Below are positions 1 through 9,501 of a DNA stretch of 64,000 bases, piece after piece. Each line of letters opens with the position of its first letter. Position 1 is the stretch's first letter. The notes under the pieces are model-generated. The model had not been told where the DNA came from and did not search any database. It was given only the letters and a program-made list of their open reading frames with translations. Origin of the DNA: Chitinophaga pinensis (lineage in GTDB: Bacteria > Bacteroidota > Bacteroidia > Flavobacteriales_D > Crocinitomicaceae); the NCBI GenBank assembly GCA_943324745.2, contig CALPMT020000011.1:1-64000 (forward strand), given 5' to 3'. A program made the translations under genes and the position numbers.

Positions 1-159
1 TCAAATAGAATTAACTCATCAAAAGTTTATTATTCTAAAAATTTCAACTTTAAACTACTCTATTTTATGCTTAAAATTTGGGGTATTACTGGAAATGCTA
101 ATTTTCTACATAATGTTATCATCATCGATTATAAAAATCAAAAATTTGGAGTAAATTAA
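1..159 (+). CDS. C-terminal end of a possible retropepsin-like aspartyl protease (cut by window edge)
   Basis: An open frame runs from base 1 to a TAA at 157-159, giving 52 residues with no start in view, so this is the 3' end of a gene beginning outside the window. The final stretch (IIIDYKNQKFGVN after a GITGNANFLHN segment) resembles the last strands of Bacteroidota aspartyl protease-like proteins, which often end in a G-x-x-G-N-x-F-L ... DYKN pattern. The catalytic D-T/S-G motifs would lie upstream and cannot be checked. The reading frame is clear; the family is a guess from a short tail. Confidence 0.45.
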   Translation, partial: SNRINSSKVYYSKNFNFKLLYFMLKIWGITGNANFLHNVIIIDYKNQKFGVN

Positions 160-413
160 TGTGTATAGGGTCTTTTTTCACCTCAACCACTCCAAGGTTA
201 TGCGGTTAAATCATTCTAATAAAAACTAACTAAAAATCAATTTACATAAAATAAAAAGGAAGAAATGATTGATACTTTTCCAAAATAATAATAATTTTGT
301 TTTAGTGAAAAACATTCAAAGGACAGGGTTGAAACCTGGACAGCTAATAAGCAGGGTTAATTCCTAGACAGTCCTTTAAATTTAAGACCTTATCAAGTAT
401 AGGGTCTTTTTTT
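160..413. other. Intergenic region with a decayed duplicate of the hydrolase 3' end
   Basis: No gene is visible here. Bases 164-217 are a diverged copy of bases 398-460, that is, the right arm of the terminator plus the last codons of the neighbouring hydrolase. Read on the minus strand, the copy still encodes FNRITLEWLR followed by a stop, against FNHVTLEWLRGR in the intact gene. Bases 324-343 and 352-371 are a pair of similar 20-base words with a 28-base period (CAGGGTT...GACAG). Confidence 0.6.
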
Positions 414-415
414 TT
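384..415. terminator. Hairpin terminator between convergent units
   Basis: A 10-bp stem (arms 384-393 and 399-408, one G-U pair) with a five-base loop is followed on the plus strand by about nine T residues. It lies just past the stop of the minus-strand hydrolase, so it could serve both directions, but the plus-strand T tract is much the better. Confidence 0.6.
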
Positions 416-1223
416 ACCTCCCCCGCAACCACTCCAAGGTCACGTGATTAAATTCTTCCGCTTGTTCGATATTTACGATATGACCACAATTTTCTACCAC
501 AGCCATTGTTCCTTGTGGCTCTAGTTTTGCCATTTTTTTTACATCTTCAATAAACATGTGATCTTCTCGTCCAGAGATAAATAAAATTGGTAATCCGTGC
601 GGTTCTTTTTGAAAACGCTTCAATAATGTATCCAAATAACGGGTAATACCAAACCAGCGAATAAACTCGGATTTTTTCATCTTTTTTGCTTCATGAATAA
701 ACACAGCGCGTGATTTTGCATGACTTCTTCTAGGTAGAATGATCACAGCAAACAACGTATACAAAAACATGAAAGGAACCAGTTTTTTCAATGTATTTCC
801 AACAACTATTAAAAAACGAGAGAAATTGGTAAGACTGATAATCGCTCCAGACATAATCATGGAATGAATTCGTGAAGGATCTAGTTCCACCAATTGTCGA
901 ATAAGAATGGTTCCCAATGAAACTCCTACAAAATGTGCATGATCAATTTTATTAAAATCCAACACATCATAGACTTCTTGTGCGATGGAAGGAAACGAAT
1001 ACACTAATTGTTTATTCACCTCATCATCGACTTTTGTACGTCCATGTCCTCTCAAATCAATCAATAACAAATTGTACTCTTTACGAAACGCATTGATTTG
1101 TTTAAACCAAATAGTCGAACTCCCTCCCGCTCCATGGATAAAAACGACCCAAGGTGCTTCGGAATTTACATGTCTATAAATGATGTGATGTAGCATTCTC
1201 TGATTGAAGTTGGCTCCAAACAT
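414..1223 (-). CDS. Alpha/beta hydrolase
   Basis: This is a 269-residue protein of the alpha/beta-hydrolase fold. The oxyanion-hole motif HGAGG is near residues 30-34. The nucleophile elbow GVSLG has Ser102, the acid is in GREDHMF near the C-terminus, and the histidine is in CGHIVNIEQ. The substrate cannot be predicted. Its 5' end overlaps the 3' end of the upstream GT87-like gene by 50 bp, so the two are probably co-transcribed. A start at Met10 (base 1196) would cut the overlap to 23 bp and is a reasonable alternative. There is no signal peptide, so it is likely cytosolic. Confidence 0.85.
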   Translation of the reverse strand: MFGANFNQRMLHHIIYRHVNSEAPWVVFIHGAGGSSTIWFKQINAFRKEYNLLLIDLRGHGRTKVDDEVNKQLVYSFPSIAQEVYDVLDFNKIDHAHFVGVSLGTILIRQLVELDPSRIHSMIMSGAIISLTNFSRFLIVVGNTLKKLVPFMFLYTLFAVIILPRRSHAKSRAVFIHEAKKMKKSEFIRWFGITRYLDTLLKRFQKEPHGLPILFISGREDHMFIEDVKKMAKLEPQGTMAVVENCGHIVNIEQAEEFNHVTLEWLRGR

Positions 1224-2388
1224 ACAGAGAAGAGACGATAAAAACTAAATTTCCAAGACCTAATATTCCTATTTGTGTAAACCAATTTGACAAATCTCTT
1301 CCCCACAAATCCATCGAATCAAATGAAAATAAAAGCATTCCAAGTGAAAACAACACCCAATATTTCCAATTATGCGTTTGAAAAGCACGGTAAAGTAAAA
1401 ACATAACTAAGGGAATTGAAAGTAAAAAATGTTGACTATCGGTAATAAAAAAATTAGGCGTAAAAGCCATAAAAAGAGCTAAGAAAAATATATAATTCAA
1501 CTTAGAAACTTGCTTTCCCTTCATTCTGACAACGAGAAATAAAATAAGTAACCCTAATCCTATAAATGAATACAACCAAGATGGTTTTAAACCGAAATAC
1601 GTATGTACCAGATATTGTAGAGACTGTGGACTCGTTAAATATTCCCCATGTGATGACAATGCTCCAAACCATCCAAACCAAAGATTTAAATTCTCAGTCC
1701 ATCCAAAAAATAGTATGGGCAATAGAAAACTCATTGCTCCAAATGCAATTAAATAAAGGATTTCTTTCCATTTACCTAAGAACAACATCGGAACACAAAC
1801 GAGAATCATAATTGGCTTTAATACAATCATCACCGCCCAAAACACTGTTGAGAGTAACAACCTCTCTTTATTGCTGAAAAAGGCTCCGAGCACAAACAAA
1901 AAAAGCAATACAAGATTTACATTCCCTAGATGTAATTCTCGTGTAACATGAATTGTAATAACCAAAAAAGAGAGGAAAAGGAAGAGGAATTGTTTTTTTA
2001 CCACTCCTAAACTACTCTCTAACAATCGTTTCCAAAGTGGTAATGATATTGCTAACGAACACATTAATACAAATAAGTGTACGAATTTCATTTTACCAAA
2101 AGATAAAAGTAGAAATGGCACAAAAAACAAGAGCGTAGTTGGTGCATATTTAAAAAAACCTGTACCTAAACCATAGGCATGTTCGTACGGATTATTTCCA
2201 TTATAATAATCATTGGTCGCTTCAAAATACACTAAAAAGTCATTGGTATATAACTTTTCATTATTCAACTCTACAAAAATAAAAAGTAACGAAAAAGAAA
2301 CTACAACAGCTAGGTAACCTAACAATGGTTTGTTTTTGAAAAGTTGTTTAAATTTCATCATAGTGTTTATATAAGTCACCTCCCTCAA
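1174..2388 (-). CDS. Polytopic membrane glycosyltransferase-like protein (GT87/DUF2029 type)
   Basis: This is a 404-residue protein with roughly ten hydrophobic segments. The first external loop contains the acidic ND-F-L-V-Y-F-E pattern followed by NPYE and a FKYAP segment. In the GT87/DUF2029 family of polyprenyl-phosphomannose-dependent mannosyltransferases such a loop carries the catalytic acid, and the overall topology matches. The donor and acceptor are unknown. Met10 or Met11 (bases 2361/2358) are possible starts that would still leave the first membrane helix intact. It is probably in an operon with the overlapping hydrolase. Confidence 0.7.
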   Translation of the reverse strand: MREVTYINTMMKFKQLFKNKPLLGYLAVVVSFSLLFIFVELNNEKLYTNDFLVYFEATNDYYNGNNPYEHAYGLGTGFFKYAPTTLLFFVPFLLLSFGKMKFVHLFVLMCSLAISLPLWKRLLESSLGVVKKQFLFLFLSFLVITIHVTRELHLGNVNLVLLFLFVLGAFFSNKERLLLSTVFWAVMIVLKPIMILVCVPMLFLGKWKEILYLIAFGAMSFLLPILFFGWTENLNLWFGWFGALSSHGEYLTSPQSLQYLVHTYFGLKPSWLYSFIGLGLLILFLVVRMKGKQVSKLNYIFFLALFMAFTPNFFITDSQHFLLSIPLVMFLLYRAFQTHNWKYWVLFSLGMLLFSFDSMDLWGRDLSNWFTQIGILGLGNLVFIVSSLYVWSQLQSENATSHHL

Positions 2389-2432
2389 TCCCTTTTCCTT
2401 CTACTCCGCTCAGGAAGACAGGGGAATTATAA

Positions 2433-5400
2433 TTACATATTTCGTCTATACTGTCCTCCTACTTCAAATAAGGCATTTGTAATTTGACCCAATGAAGAAT
2501 GTTTACAAGCTTCCATTAAGGTTTCAAAAACATTTTTATTGTGGATTGCAGCTAACTGCACGTCACGTATCGTTTTCGCTGTATCGTCTTTTTTGAAATC
2601 GTGTAAGGCTTCTAACATCGAAATTTGAAATTGTTTCTCTTCTTCTGTCGCACGGATTACCTCACTTGGAATAATCGTTGGTGAACCTTTAGAACTCAAG
2701 AACGTATTTACTCCAATAATTGGATACTCTCCTGTGTGTTTCAATGTTTCATAATACAACGATTCTTCTTGAATTTTAGATCGTTGGTACATCGTTTCCA
2801 TTGCTCCTAGTACACCTCCTCGTTCCGTAATACGATCAAATTCAGCCAATACTGCCTCTTCTACTAACTCCGTTAATTCTTCAATAATAAAACTTCCTTG
2901 TAATGGATTTTCGTTTTTTGCTAATCCTAACTCACGATTGATGATCAACTGAATCGCCATCGCACGACGTACAGACTCTTCTGTAGGTGTTGTAATCGCT
3001 TCGTCATACGCATTCGTATGTAAGGAATTACAGTTATCGTAAATTGCATATAACGCTTGAAGCGTTGTACGGATGTCGTTGAAATCAATTTCTTGTGCGT
3101 GTAACGAACGTCCAGAAGTTTGAATGTGGTATTTCAACATCTGCGCTCTCGGATTCGCTCCATATTTTTTCGCCATTGCTTTCGCCCAAATTCTACGTGA
3201 AACACGACCTATCACCGCATATTCTGGATCGATACCATTGGAGAAGAAGAACGATAAGTTTGGTCCGAAATCGTTGATATCCATACCTCTACTTAAATAA
3301 TACTCTACAAATGTAAATCCATTTGCCAAAGTAAAAGCCAACTGCGAAATTGGGTTTGCTCCTGCTTCTGCAATGTGGTAACCAGAAATCGATACCGAAT
3401 AGAAATTACGTACTTTTTGATCAATAAAATATGCTTGTACATCCCCCATCAAACGCAAAGCGAATTCTGTTGAGAAGATACACGTATTTTGTGCTTGATC
3501 TTCTTTTAATATATCTGCTTGAACCGTTCCACGTACTTGTGCTAAGGTATCTGCTTTGATTTTCGCATAAACATCTGCAGGTAATACTTGGTCACCTGTA
3601 ACTCCCAATAAGAAAAGACCTAGACCATCATTTCCTTCCGGTAATTCCCCTTGGTAACGTGGACGTTCCGTATTTTTCGCTTTGTAAATTGCTTCAATTT
3701 TTGCATTTACTTCTTCTGCTAAACCGTTTGCGTGAATGTACTTCTCACAGTTTTGGTCGATGGCAGCATTCATGAAGAATCCTAACAAGATCGGCGCAGG
3801 ACCGTTGATTGTCATCGAAACCGACGTTTTTGGGTCGCTTAAGTCAAAACCTGAATACAATTTCTTCGCGTCATCCAAACAACAAACAGACACTCCTGAG
3901 TTACCAATTTTACCATAAATATCTGGTCGTACATCTGGGTCGTTACCGTATAAAGTCACGGAGTCAAACGCTGTAGATAAACGTTTTGCTGGCATTCCTA
4001 AACTCACATAGTGAAAACGTTTGTTGGTACGTTCTGGTCCTCCTTCTCCTGCGAACATACGTGTTGGATCTTCTCCTTCGCGTTTGAATGGGAATAATCC
4101 TGCCGTATATGGAAATTCACCCGGAACATTCTCTTGTAAATTCCATCGTAAAATATCTCCCCAAGAAGTGTATTTAGGTAAGGCAATTTTAGGAATTTGA
4201 GAACCCGATAACGAAGTCGTATGCGTTTCTAAGGTCAATTCTTTATCACGTACTTTGAATCTAAAAATTGGATCTTTGTATAAAGCCTTTTTTGCTTCCC
4301 AATTTTCTAAGATTAATAAATTCTTAGGATCGATATTTAATTTTTCTATTTCAAACGATTCTTGTAATCCTTTAACAATTCTATCTTTATCGTCGATGGA
4401 TAATTTGCTAACTGTTTCAATGGATTTTTGAAGTCCAAATAGCTTATTCGCTACTTCCACTTGTTGGTTCACCCATTTATCATACCCACGATTATTCTCA
4501 GAAATTTCAGACAAATAACGTGTTCTATCAGGTGGAATTACAAAGATTTTCTCGGACATTTCATCCGTCACTTGGAACGAAGAGGTCAAGGAAGCCGTTG
4601 TTTTTTCATTGATTGTTTGAACGATTACCGAATATAAGGTATTCATTCCTGGGTCGTTAAACTGCGATGCGATTGTCCCGTAAACAGGCATATCATCTGT
4701 TTTTTGATCCCACAAATTATGGTTACGTTGGTATTGTTTACGCACATCGCGTAAGGCATCCAAGGCACCTCGTTTGTCGAACTTATTCAATGCAATCACA
4801 TCGGCAAAGTCCAACATATCAATTTTTTCTAATTGTGTCGCAGCACCATATTCAGGTGTCATCACGTACAAAGAAACATCGGAGTGGTCCAATATTTCTG
4901 TATCCGATTGACCAATTCCAGAAGTTTCCAAAATGATCAAATCGTATTTTGCTGCTTTTAAAACTAAAATTGCTTCTGCTACGTGTTTTGATAACGCTAA
5001 ATTGGATTGACGTGTCGCTAAAGAACGCATGTACACACGTTTGTTTTTAATCGCATTCATACGAATACGGTCGCCTAACAATGCTCCACCCGTCTTACGT
5101 TTCGAAGGATCCACAGATACTACCGCGATTGTTTTTTCTGGGAAATCCAACACAAAACGACGCACCAACTCATCCACTAACGAAGACTTACCAGCACCAC
5201 CTGTTCCGGTAATTCCTAGTACAGGTACCGTAGAATTTTCAGCCAATTTATGTACCGCATCTAACATTCCTTTCGATTCTTCTGGATAATTTTCTGCTGC
5301 AGAAATCACACTTGCAATCGTTGGAACATGTTTTTCTTCCAATTTACTTAAATCCAAATCCGTTTTATTTCCCAATGGAAAATCACTTTTTTGTACTAGA

Positions 5401-5813
5401 TCATTGATCATACCTTGCAATCCCATTGATCTTCCATCATCCGGATGATAGATACGCGTAACTCCATATCCGTGCAATTCTTCAATTTCAGAAGGTAAGA
5501 TTGTTCCTCCACCACCAGCAAAAATCTTGATATGTGGCGCACCTTTTTCACGCAGTAAATCGTACATATATTTCAAATACTCGTTATGCCCTCCTTGGTA
5601 GGAAGTCATTGCAATCGCTTGTGCATCTTCTTGAATCGCGCAATCTACCACTTCTTCCACACTGCGATCATGCCCTAAATGGATTACTTCACATCCAGTA
5701 GTTTGGATGATACGTCGCATGATATTGATAGCAGCATCGTGTCCGTCGAACAACGAAGCAGCGGTTACAATTCTAACTTTATTTACTGGTTTGTAAGGTG
5801 TAATAGGATCCAT
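2433..5813 (-). CDS. icmF: Fused isobutyryl-CoA mutase (IcmF)
   Basis: This 1126-residue protein contains all parts of a B12-dependent acyl-CoA mutase in one chain. An N-terminal cobalamin-binding domain has the DGHDAA version of DxHxxG (His25 as likely lower axial ligand). A MeaB-like G-protein chaperone follows, with P-loop [12 protein letters not shown] at 200-211 and NKFD near 343-346. The mutase barrel begins near residue 520. Domain order and length match IcmF, not two-subunit methylmalonyl-CoA mutase. Substrate-site positions also fit: Phe574 in PYTAGLF and Gln775 in QAQNTCIF stand where methylmalonyl-CoA mutases have Tyr and Arg. It should interconvert isobutyryl- and n-butyryl-CoA and perhaps related branched acyl-CoAs. 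It appears to be transcribed alone. Confidence 0.93.
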   Translation of the reverse strand: MDPITPYKPVNKVRIVTAASLFDGHDAAINIMRRIIQTTGCEVIHLGHDRSVEEVVDCAIQEDAQAIAMTSYQGGHNEYLKYMYDLLREKGAPHIKIFAGGGGTILPSEIEELHGYGVTRIYHPDDGRSMGLQGMINDLVQKSDFPLGNKTDLDLSKLEEKHVPTIASVISAAENYPEESKGMLDAVHKLAENSTVPVLGITGTGGAGKSSLVDELVRRFVLDFPEKTIAVVSVDPSKRKTGGALLGDRIRMNAIKNKRVYMRSLATRQSNLALSKHVAEAILVLKAAKYDLIILETSGIGQSDTEILDHSDVSLYVMTPEYGAATQLEKIDMLDFADVIALNKFDKRGALDALRDVRKQYQRNHNLWDQKTDDMPVYGTIASQFNDPGMNTLYSVIVQTINEKTTASLTSSFQVTDEMSEKIFVIPPDRTRYLSEISENNRGYDKWVNQQVEVANKLFGLQKSIETVSKLSIDDKDRIVKGLQESFEIEKLNIDPKNLLILENWEAKKALYKDPIFRFKVRDKELTLETHTTSLSGSQIPKIALPKYTSWGDILRWNLQENVPGEFPYTAGLFPFKREGEDPTRMFAGEGGPERTNKRFHYVSLGMPAKRLSTAFDSVTLYGNDPDVRPDIYGKIGNSGVSVCCLDDAKKLYSGFDLSDPKTSVSMTINGPAPILLGFFMNAAIDQNCEKYIHANGLAEEVNAKIEAIYKAKNTERPRYQGELPEGNDGLGLFLLGVTGDQVLPADVYAKIKADTLAQVRGTVQADILKEDQAQNTCIFSTEFALRLMGDVQAYFIDQKVRNFYSVSISGYHIAEAGANPISQLAFTLANGFTFVEYYLSRGMDINDFGPNLSFFFSNGIDPEYAVIGRVSRRIWAKAMAKKYGANPRAQMLKYHIQTSGRSLHAQEIDFNDIRTTLQALYAIYDNCNSLHTNAYDEAITTPTEESVRRAMAIQLIINRELGLAKNENPLQGSFIIEELTELVEEAVLAEFDRITERGGVLGAMETMYQRSKIQEESLYYETLKHTGEYPIIGVNTFLSSKGSPTIIPSEVIRATEEEKQFQISMLEALHDFKKDDTAKTIRDVQLAAIHNKNVFETLMEACKHSSLGQITNALFEVGGQYRRNM

Positions 5814-6039
5814 AATTTGTTACTTAAAGTAAGTGGACGCTAAGATAAGGAAAATGAGTGAGAAAATGAGTGACGTGTTACGAGCGACGAGGGAAGAATA
5901 TTAAAATGAACATAGACTTCCTAAAGAATTAAAAGAGATAAACTTATGCAATTTCGGAAAAAACTTTATGTAATTTCGGAATTTTAGTTATGTAAATTCG
6001 GAATTTAAAATAGTAAAAAAAATATTAAAGCATTAATTA
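5814..6039. other. Intergenic region with gagtgacg-like low-complexity DNA and phased repeats
   Basis: Bases 5852-5891 hold purine-rich GAGTGA/GACG words of the same kind seen in reverse orientation near 55522-55545. From 5944 three phased repeats begin (listed separately). No gene is visible. Confidence 0.5.
5944..6003 (+). repeat. Three 16-bp repeats at 22-bp spacing, downstream side of the AAA/DUF4143 gene
   Basis: Copies lie at 5944-5959, 5966-5981 and 5988-6003, each a version of TTATGTAATTTCGGAA (one C for T in copy 1, one A for T in copy 3). They begin exactly 22 bp apart, two helical turns. The same word occurs three more times on the other side of the ATPase gene, in the same orientation. 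Confidence 0.9.
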
Positions 6040-7194
6040 TTAAACAAATAAACCACTCAATTTACCCCAAGAAATAATTTCTTCATTTGATCTTTTCTGA
6101 TTTAATTCAGAAGTGTTTACGAGGTAATGATTGTAGGAATATCCTTGTGTGTCATCCAAGTAATGTAAGGCTTTTAGATATTCATTTTTTACCGTTTGTG
6201 ATGCCTTCATTTCCAAACAAGACACTGCTACCCCATCTACTAAAAGCAAATCAATTTCATTCCCATTACTATCTCGCCAAAAATAAAAATCCTGAGCAAC
6301 TCCTTTGTTTTTATGTGACTTCATCAATTCCAAGATGCAATAGTTTTCAAACAATGCCCCTTTGTAGGTGGAGAGCACCAAATCTTCCGGCTTTTTAATC
6401 CCTAATAAATATGCAACTAATCCTGTATCATAAAAGTACAACTTAGGCGTTTTAACGATTCGTTTTGAAAAATTAGCATGCCATGGAACCAAGGTAAATG
6501 CGATGTAACTCGATTCTAACAACGACATCCAACGCTGTACCGTTTTACTATCGACACCTAATTGTTTGGAAATACTAGAAGCATTGAATAGTTGTCCGAC
6601 ATGATGCGCCAACAAGGATAAAAACTTACGAAATAGTGTCAAATCTTGCACGTTGATAATCGTTTTCACATCGCGCTCTACATACGTACGAATGTAAGCT
6701 GGATAAAAGTCACGTGGTTGAATCTGTTTGTCATACACACGGGGATAACTTCCATTAAAAATAGACGTAAAAACATCTTGTTGTTTTACGGTTTCAATTT
6801 CGTCTTGCGCTAAGGGTAGTAATTCCATTAAGTACACCCTACCCGCTAAACTTTGGGTGATTTTTTCTAGTAACAAAAAATTTTGCGAACCACTTAACAC
6901 ATACTGCCCTGTTAATCCAGAATCATCGACAAGTTGTTGGATGTATGAAAATAACTGCGGTGCATTTTGCGCTTCATCGATAATCACATATTTATCATAA
7001 ATCGCTAAGAACCCACGCGGGTCACTCAATGCAAACTCTAGGTTGTCTGGATTTTCCAATGAGACATAGCGATATTCCGGAAACACTAACTTTGCTAAAG
7101 TCGTCTTGCCCGATTGTCTAGGTCCTGTAAATACTAACACCGGAAACTTTTTAGCCATCTCCAGCATCTTGAATCGTGCGTTTCTTTGTATCAT
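6040..7194 (-). CDS. AAA ATPase with C-terminal DUF4143 domain (repeat-flanked)
   Basis: This 384-residue protein has the AAA_14 plus DUF4143 architecture. Walker A is GPRQSGKTT near residues 24-32, Walker B/DEAQ is VIIDEAQNAP, and the sensor-type segment is SGSQNFLL. A winged-helix-like segment follows (ISKQLGVDSKTVQRW). The C-terminal part contains FYFWRDSNGNEIDLLL then CLEMKAS, an E-x-D ... E-x-K pattern like PD-(D/E)XK folds. The family is widespread and its function is poorly defined. On the minus strand a TACCTTTG element (7206-7199) lies five bases before the ATG, suggesting a near-leaderless mRNA. Three phased repeats sit just upstream and three more downstream. Confidence 0.88.
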   Translation of the reverse strand: MIQRNARFKMLEMAKKFPVLVFTGPRQSGKTTLAKLVFPEYRYVSLENPDNLEFALSDPRGFLAIYDKYVIIDEAQNAPQLFSYIQQLVDDSGLTGQYVLSGSQNFLLLEKITQSLAGRVYLMELLPLAQDEIETVKQQDVFTSIFNGSYPRVYDKQIQPRDFYPAYIRTYVERDVKTIINVQDLTLFRKFLSLLAHHVGQLFNASSISKQLGVDSKTVQRWMSLLESSYIAFTLVPWHANFSKRIVKTPKLYFYDTGLVAYLLGIKKPEDLVLSTYKGALFENYCILELMKSHKNKGVAQDFYFWRDSNGNEIDLLLVDGVAVSCLEMKASQTVKNEYLKALHYLDDTQGYSYNHYLVNTSELNQKRSNEEIISWGKLSGLFV

Positions 7195-7198
7195 GTTT

Positions 7199-7206
7199 CA
7201 AAGGTA
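7199..7206 (-). promoter_or_regulatory. Candidate -7 promoter element of the AAA/DUF4143 gene
   Basis: Read on the minus strand the sequence is TACCTTTG, matching the Bacteroidota TAnnTTTG consensus, five bases before the start codon. The phased repeats at 7214-7273 occupy the positions where the -33 element and an operator would be. Confidence 0.5.
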
Positions 7207-7213
7207 TAATTTT

Positions 7214-7273
7214 TTATGTAATTTCGGAAAAAAGTTTATGTAATTTCGGAATTTAATCTATGTAATTTCGGAA
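7214..7273 (+). repeat. Three 16-bp repeats at 22-bp spacing, promoter side of the AAA/DUF4143 gene
   Basis: Copies lie at 7214-7229, 7236-7251 and 7258-7273 (TTATGTAATTTCGGAA; the third begins with C). Spacing is again 22 bp, and orientation matches the set at 5944-6003, so the gene is enclosed in direct repeats. Confidence 0.9.
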
Positions 7274-7356
7274 TTTATAAAATAAACAGAATATAAAAAG
7301 ACAATTTTAAATTGATTTATACCGTTCTATTTCATACCTTTAATTAAACAAAAATC

Positions 7357-7896
7357 ATGAATACATTCATCCTACACGAACCCAACCGAGAATTGACTGA
7401 AGGGTACTTTACTGCTCTTATGAAATACTCCGTAGTTTTCTTCATCGCATGGATGTTTGGACAACTTCTCATCTTCACCTATCCATGTATCGCGTGGTCG
7501 GGTGAAAAATATCCACCGACATTAACTTGGTTAAACGATTACCATATCATTAGCTGGATATTAGTGGGTATAGGAAGCTATTTTTACGTAGTGTCCCAAA
7601 TCAAAAAATACTCCTTACCTATAGTTACAACATTTCGATTTAACGCTCCACAAGAACAACTAGAATTAGAACTTTTAAATACCTTCTCAGGCAAAACAAC
7701 TCAAACATCTATCCCATACAATCAATTGAAAATAGATTTTAAAACAAAAGAAAATACTTGGTATGGAAAACAACGAGTGTATCGTATATCTTCCAATGAA
7801 AAAACCATCGCGCAGTTAAACATCGAAAAAACAGCTTGGAAACAGTTTCCTGATATTGAAAACTTGGTAGAACAATTAAATAAACAGATCGCATGA
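7357..7896 (+). CDS. Two-helix membrane protein of unknown function
   Basis: This 179-residue protein has two hydrophobic segments at about residues 25-47 and 65-85. A soluble C-terminal half of about 90 residues looks like a PH-like or beta-rich domain (alternating TFRFN, LELELL, LKIDFK, RVYRIS strands). I do not recognise the family. Its stop overlaps the start of the DUF1653 gene by four bases (ATGA), so the two are translationally coupled. Confidence 0.6.
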   Translation: MNTFILHEPNRELTEGYFTALMKYSVVFFIAWMFGQLLIFTYPCIAWSGEKYPPTLTWLNDYHIISWILVGIGSYFYVVSQIKKYSLPIVTTFRFNAPQEQLELELLNTFSGKTTQTSIPYNQLKIDFKTKENTWYGKQRVYRISSNEKTIAQLNIEKTAWKQFPDIENLVEQLNKQIA

Positions 7897-8111
7897 AATT
7901 AGGAAAATACCGTCATTACAAAGGGAAAGAATACGAAGTCCTAGGAGTTGCCACACACAGTGAAACTTTAGAAGAATTGGTGGTTTACAAAGCGCTTTAT
8001 GACATCGAAGGGAAAGGTAAAGATTCGTTATGGATAAGACCAAAAGGGATGTTTGAGGAGGAGATTGAAGTGGACGGGGTGGTTAGGAAACGTTTTGAAT
8101 TAATTGATTGA
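7893..8111 (+). CDS. DUF1653 family protein
   Basis: This 72-residue protein begins KLGKYRHYKGKEYEVLG and continues with VVYKALYD and WIRPKGMFEEE, the conserved pattern of DUF1653. Members are small cytosolic beta-rich proteins without an assigned function. It overlaps the preceding membrane protein by four bases. Confidence 0.85.
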   Translation: MKLGKYRHYKGKEYEVLGVATHSETLEELVVYKALYDIEGKGKDSLWIRPKGMFEEEIEVDGVVRKRFELID

Positions 8112-8442
8112 CGGCCCTTCGACCTACTCAGGGTGAAATTAGCAGATTTAGGATTTGAACCATTTAGAAATTGAGAAATTAAGGACGAGATGGATAAAGA
8201 TGGGGTTAGGTTCATTAAGATTTCGACTTCGTCTCAAAGAACATTAAGTCGGTTACTGAGGTTAACTAAAGAACTGTTCCGAGGTTGTCAAATGACGGTT
8301 CCTGAGGCTCTCGAAGGACCGTCACACATTTCACCGATACAATTTCCTATTTCACAGAGAAAGTCCCCCACTATACCTATTTAAGTTTTTACTTTGTAGG
8401 AGTTTATCGAGTTTTGCTTCATAAACTTTAAAACTATAAACT
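8112..8442. other. Intergenic region with hairpin-forming TTCG/CTCAGG-type repeat remnants
   Basis: No convincing gene is visible. Bases 8293-8324 form an imperfect hairpin whose outer arms are TGACGGT and ACCGTCA, with inner CCT/AGG pairing. Bases 8110-8140 contain a second word of the CCCTTCGAC...CTCAGGGTGA kind. Both look like remnants of a dispersed palindromic repeat. A 64-codon open frame at 8190-8384 runs across the hairpin and has no protein-like composition. Confidence 0.5.
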
Positions 8443-9501
8443 ATGAAACGTATTGCAATTTTTGGAGTCCATTTTAGTTATTGGACTATTTATTTATTTA
8501 CAATCGCAGTATTATTTATCGTAATAACTGCTGCATTAGAAAATAATACTGATGCAAATTTAAGTGTGAATGGAGTTCTTACGTGGAAAAACATCTACGT
8601 TTACAACAATTTTATTGCGGCTCCACTAGGATTTTACTTATTTTATTTCATACTATTTTCAAAAATTAATCAACGAATAAAATGGTATAAAATCTTACTC
8701 TATGGAATAGCCATTGTTCTCTTTTCGGGTCTTATAACTACGACTATGTTTATTTTTCTTAAAAAAGCAAATAATGAACATATAAATATATTATTGCCCT
8801 TTTTTATGTTCATGACAAGTCTTGCCGCTTTGATTCATGGTTTTTTAGGATTATTCATGCGATCATTCTTTAATTGGTTCAACCTACGTAAAGAAAAAGA
8901 GCAACTAACCGAACAAAATCACCAAATAGAATTAGCATTAGTGACTGCACAGTTAAACCCTCATTTCTTGTTTAATTCGTTAAATAATATTGACATTCTC
9001 ATCCACAAAGACCAAGAAAAAGCATCTAATTATTTGAACAAACTATCCGATATTTTACGTTATATGTTATTTGATGCAAAAGCGGAATACATGCCATTTG
9101 ACACCGAACTTCATTTTATTGAGAAATATGTAGCTCTACATCAATTGCGCGCCGCTAATTCCGATTACGTAAAACTTACCCATGAACTAGAAAACACGCA
9201 TGGTCAAGTGGCTTCTTTAGTGTTTATTCCATTCATCGAAAACGCATTCAAATATTCATCGACCTACAAAGAAGGAAATGCGGTACAAATTGCATTCACC
9301 TACCATGAAAAGAAACTTTCTTTTGTATGTAAAAATCGAATTACGCAAACGAACGAACCGTTTACAAACTCCAATGGACTTGGGAATGAGTTACTCAAAA
9401 AACGCTTGGATTTGATCTATAAAGAAAATTACAAACTCGATATCCAGGAAGAGAATGGTTATTTTTGTGTAGCACTGACAATACCGTATGAAGCAAATTA
9501 A
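8443..9501 (+). CDS. LytS/YehU-type sensor histidine kinase
   Basis: This 352-residue kinase has four membrane segments within residues 10-145, a short coiled linker, then the His_kinase domain. The phospho-acceptor motif is AQLNPHFLFNSLNN with His174. The ATPase part shows FIPFIENAFKYS as the N box and a GLGNELLKKRL segment. It lacks an extracellular sensor domain, so the signal is likely sensed in the membrane. It overlaps the following LytTR regulator by 14 bases, making a two-gene operon. Confidence 0.92.
   Translation: MKRIAIFGVHFSYWTIYLFTIAVLFIVITAALENNTDANLSVNGVLTWKNIYVYNNFIAAPLGFYLFYFILFSKINQRIKWYKILLYGIAIVLFSGLITTTMFIFLKKANNEHINILLPFFMFMTSLAALIHGFLGLFMRSFFNWFNLRKEKEQLTEQNHQIELALVTAQLNPHFLFNSLNNIDILIHKDQEKASNYLNKLSDILRYMLFDAKAEYMPFDTELHFIEKYVALHQLRAANSDYVKLTHELENTHGQVASLVFIPFIENAFKYSSTYKEGNAVQIAFTYHEKKLSFVCKNRITQTNEPFTNSNGLGNELLKKRLDLIYKENYKLDIQEENGYFCVALTIPYEAN

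Noticed and set aside
2433-5813. Methylmalonyl-CoA mutase large subunit
   Set aside because: The fused G-protein domain, and Phe and Gln at the acyl-binding positions, indicate isobutyryl-CoA mutase.
8190-8384. 64-codon open reading frame
   Set aside because: It crosses a hairpin repeat, has Ser/Thr/Leu/Arg-rich shuffled composition and no promoter or family resemblance.
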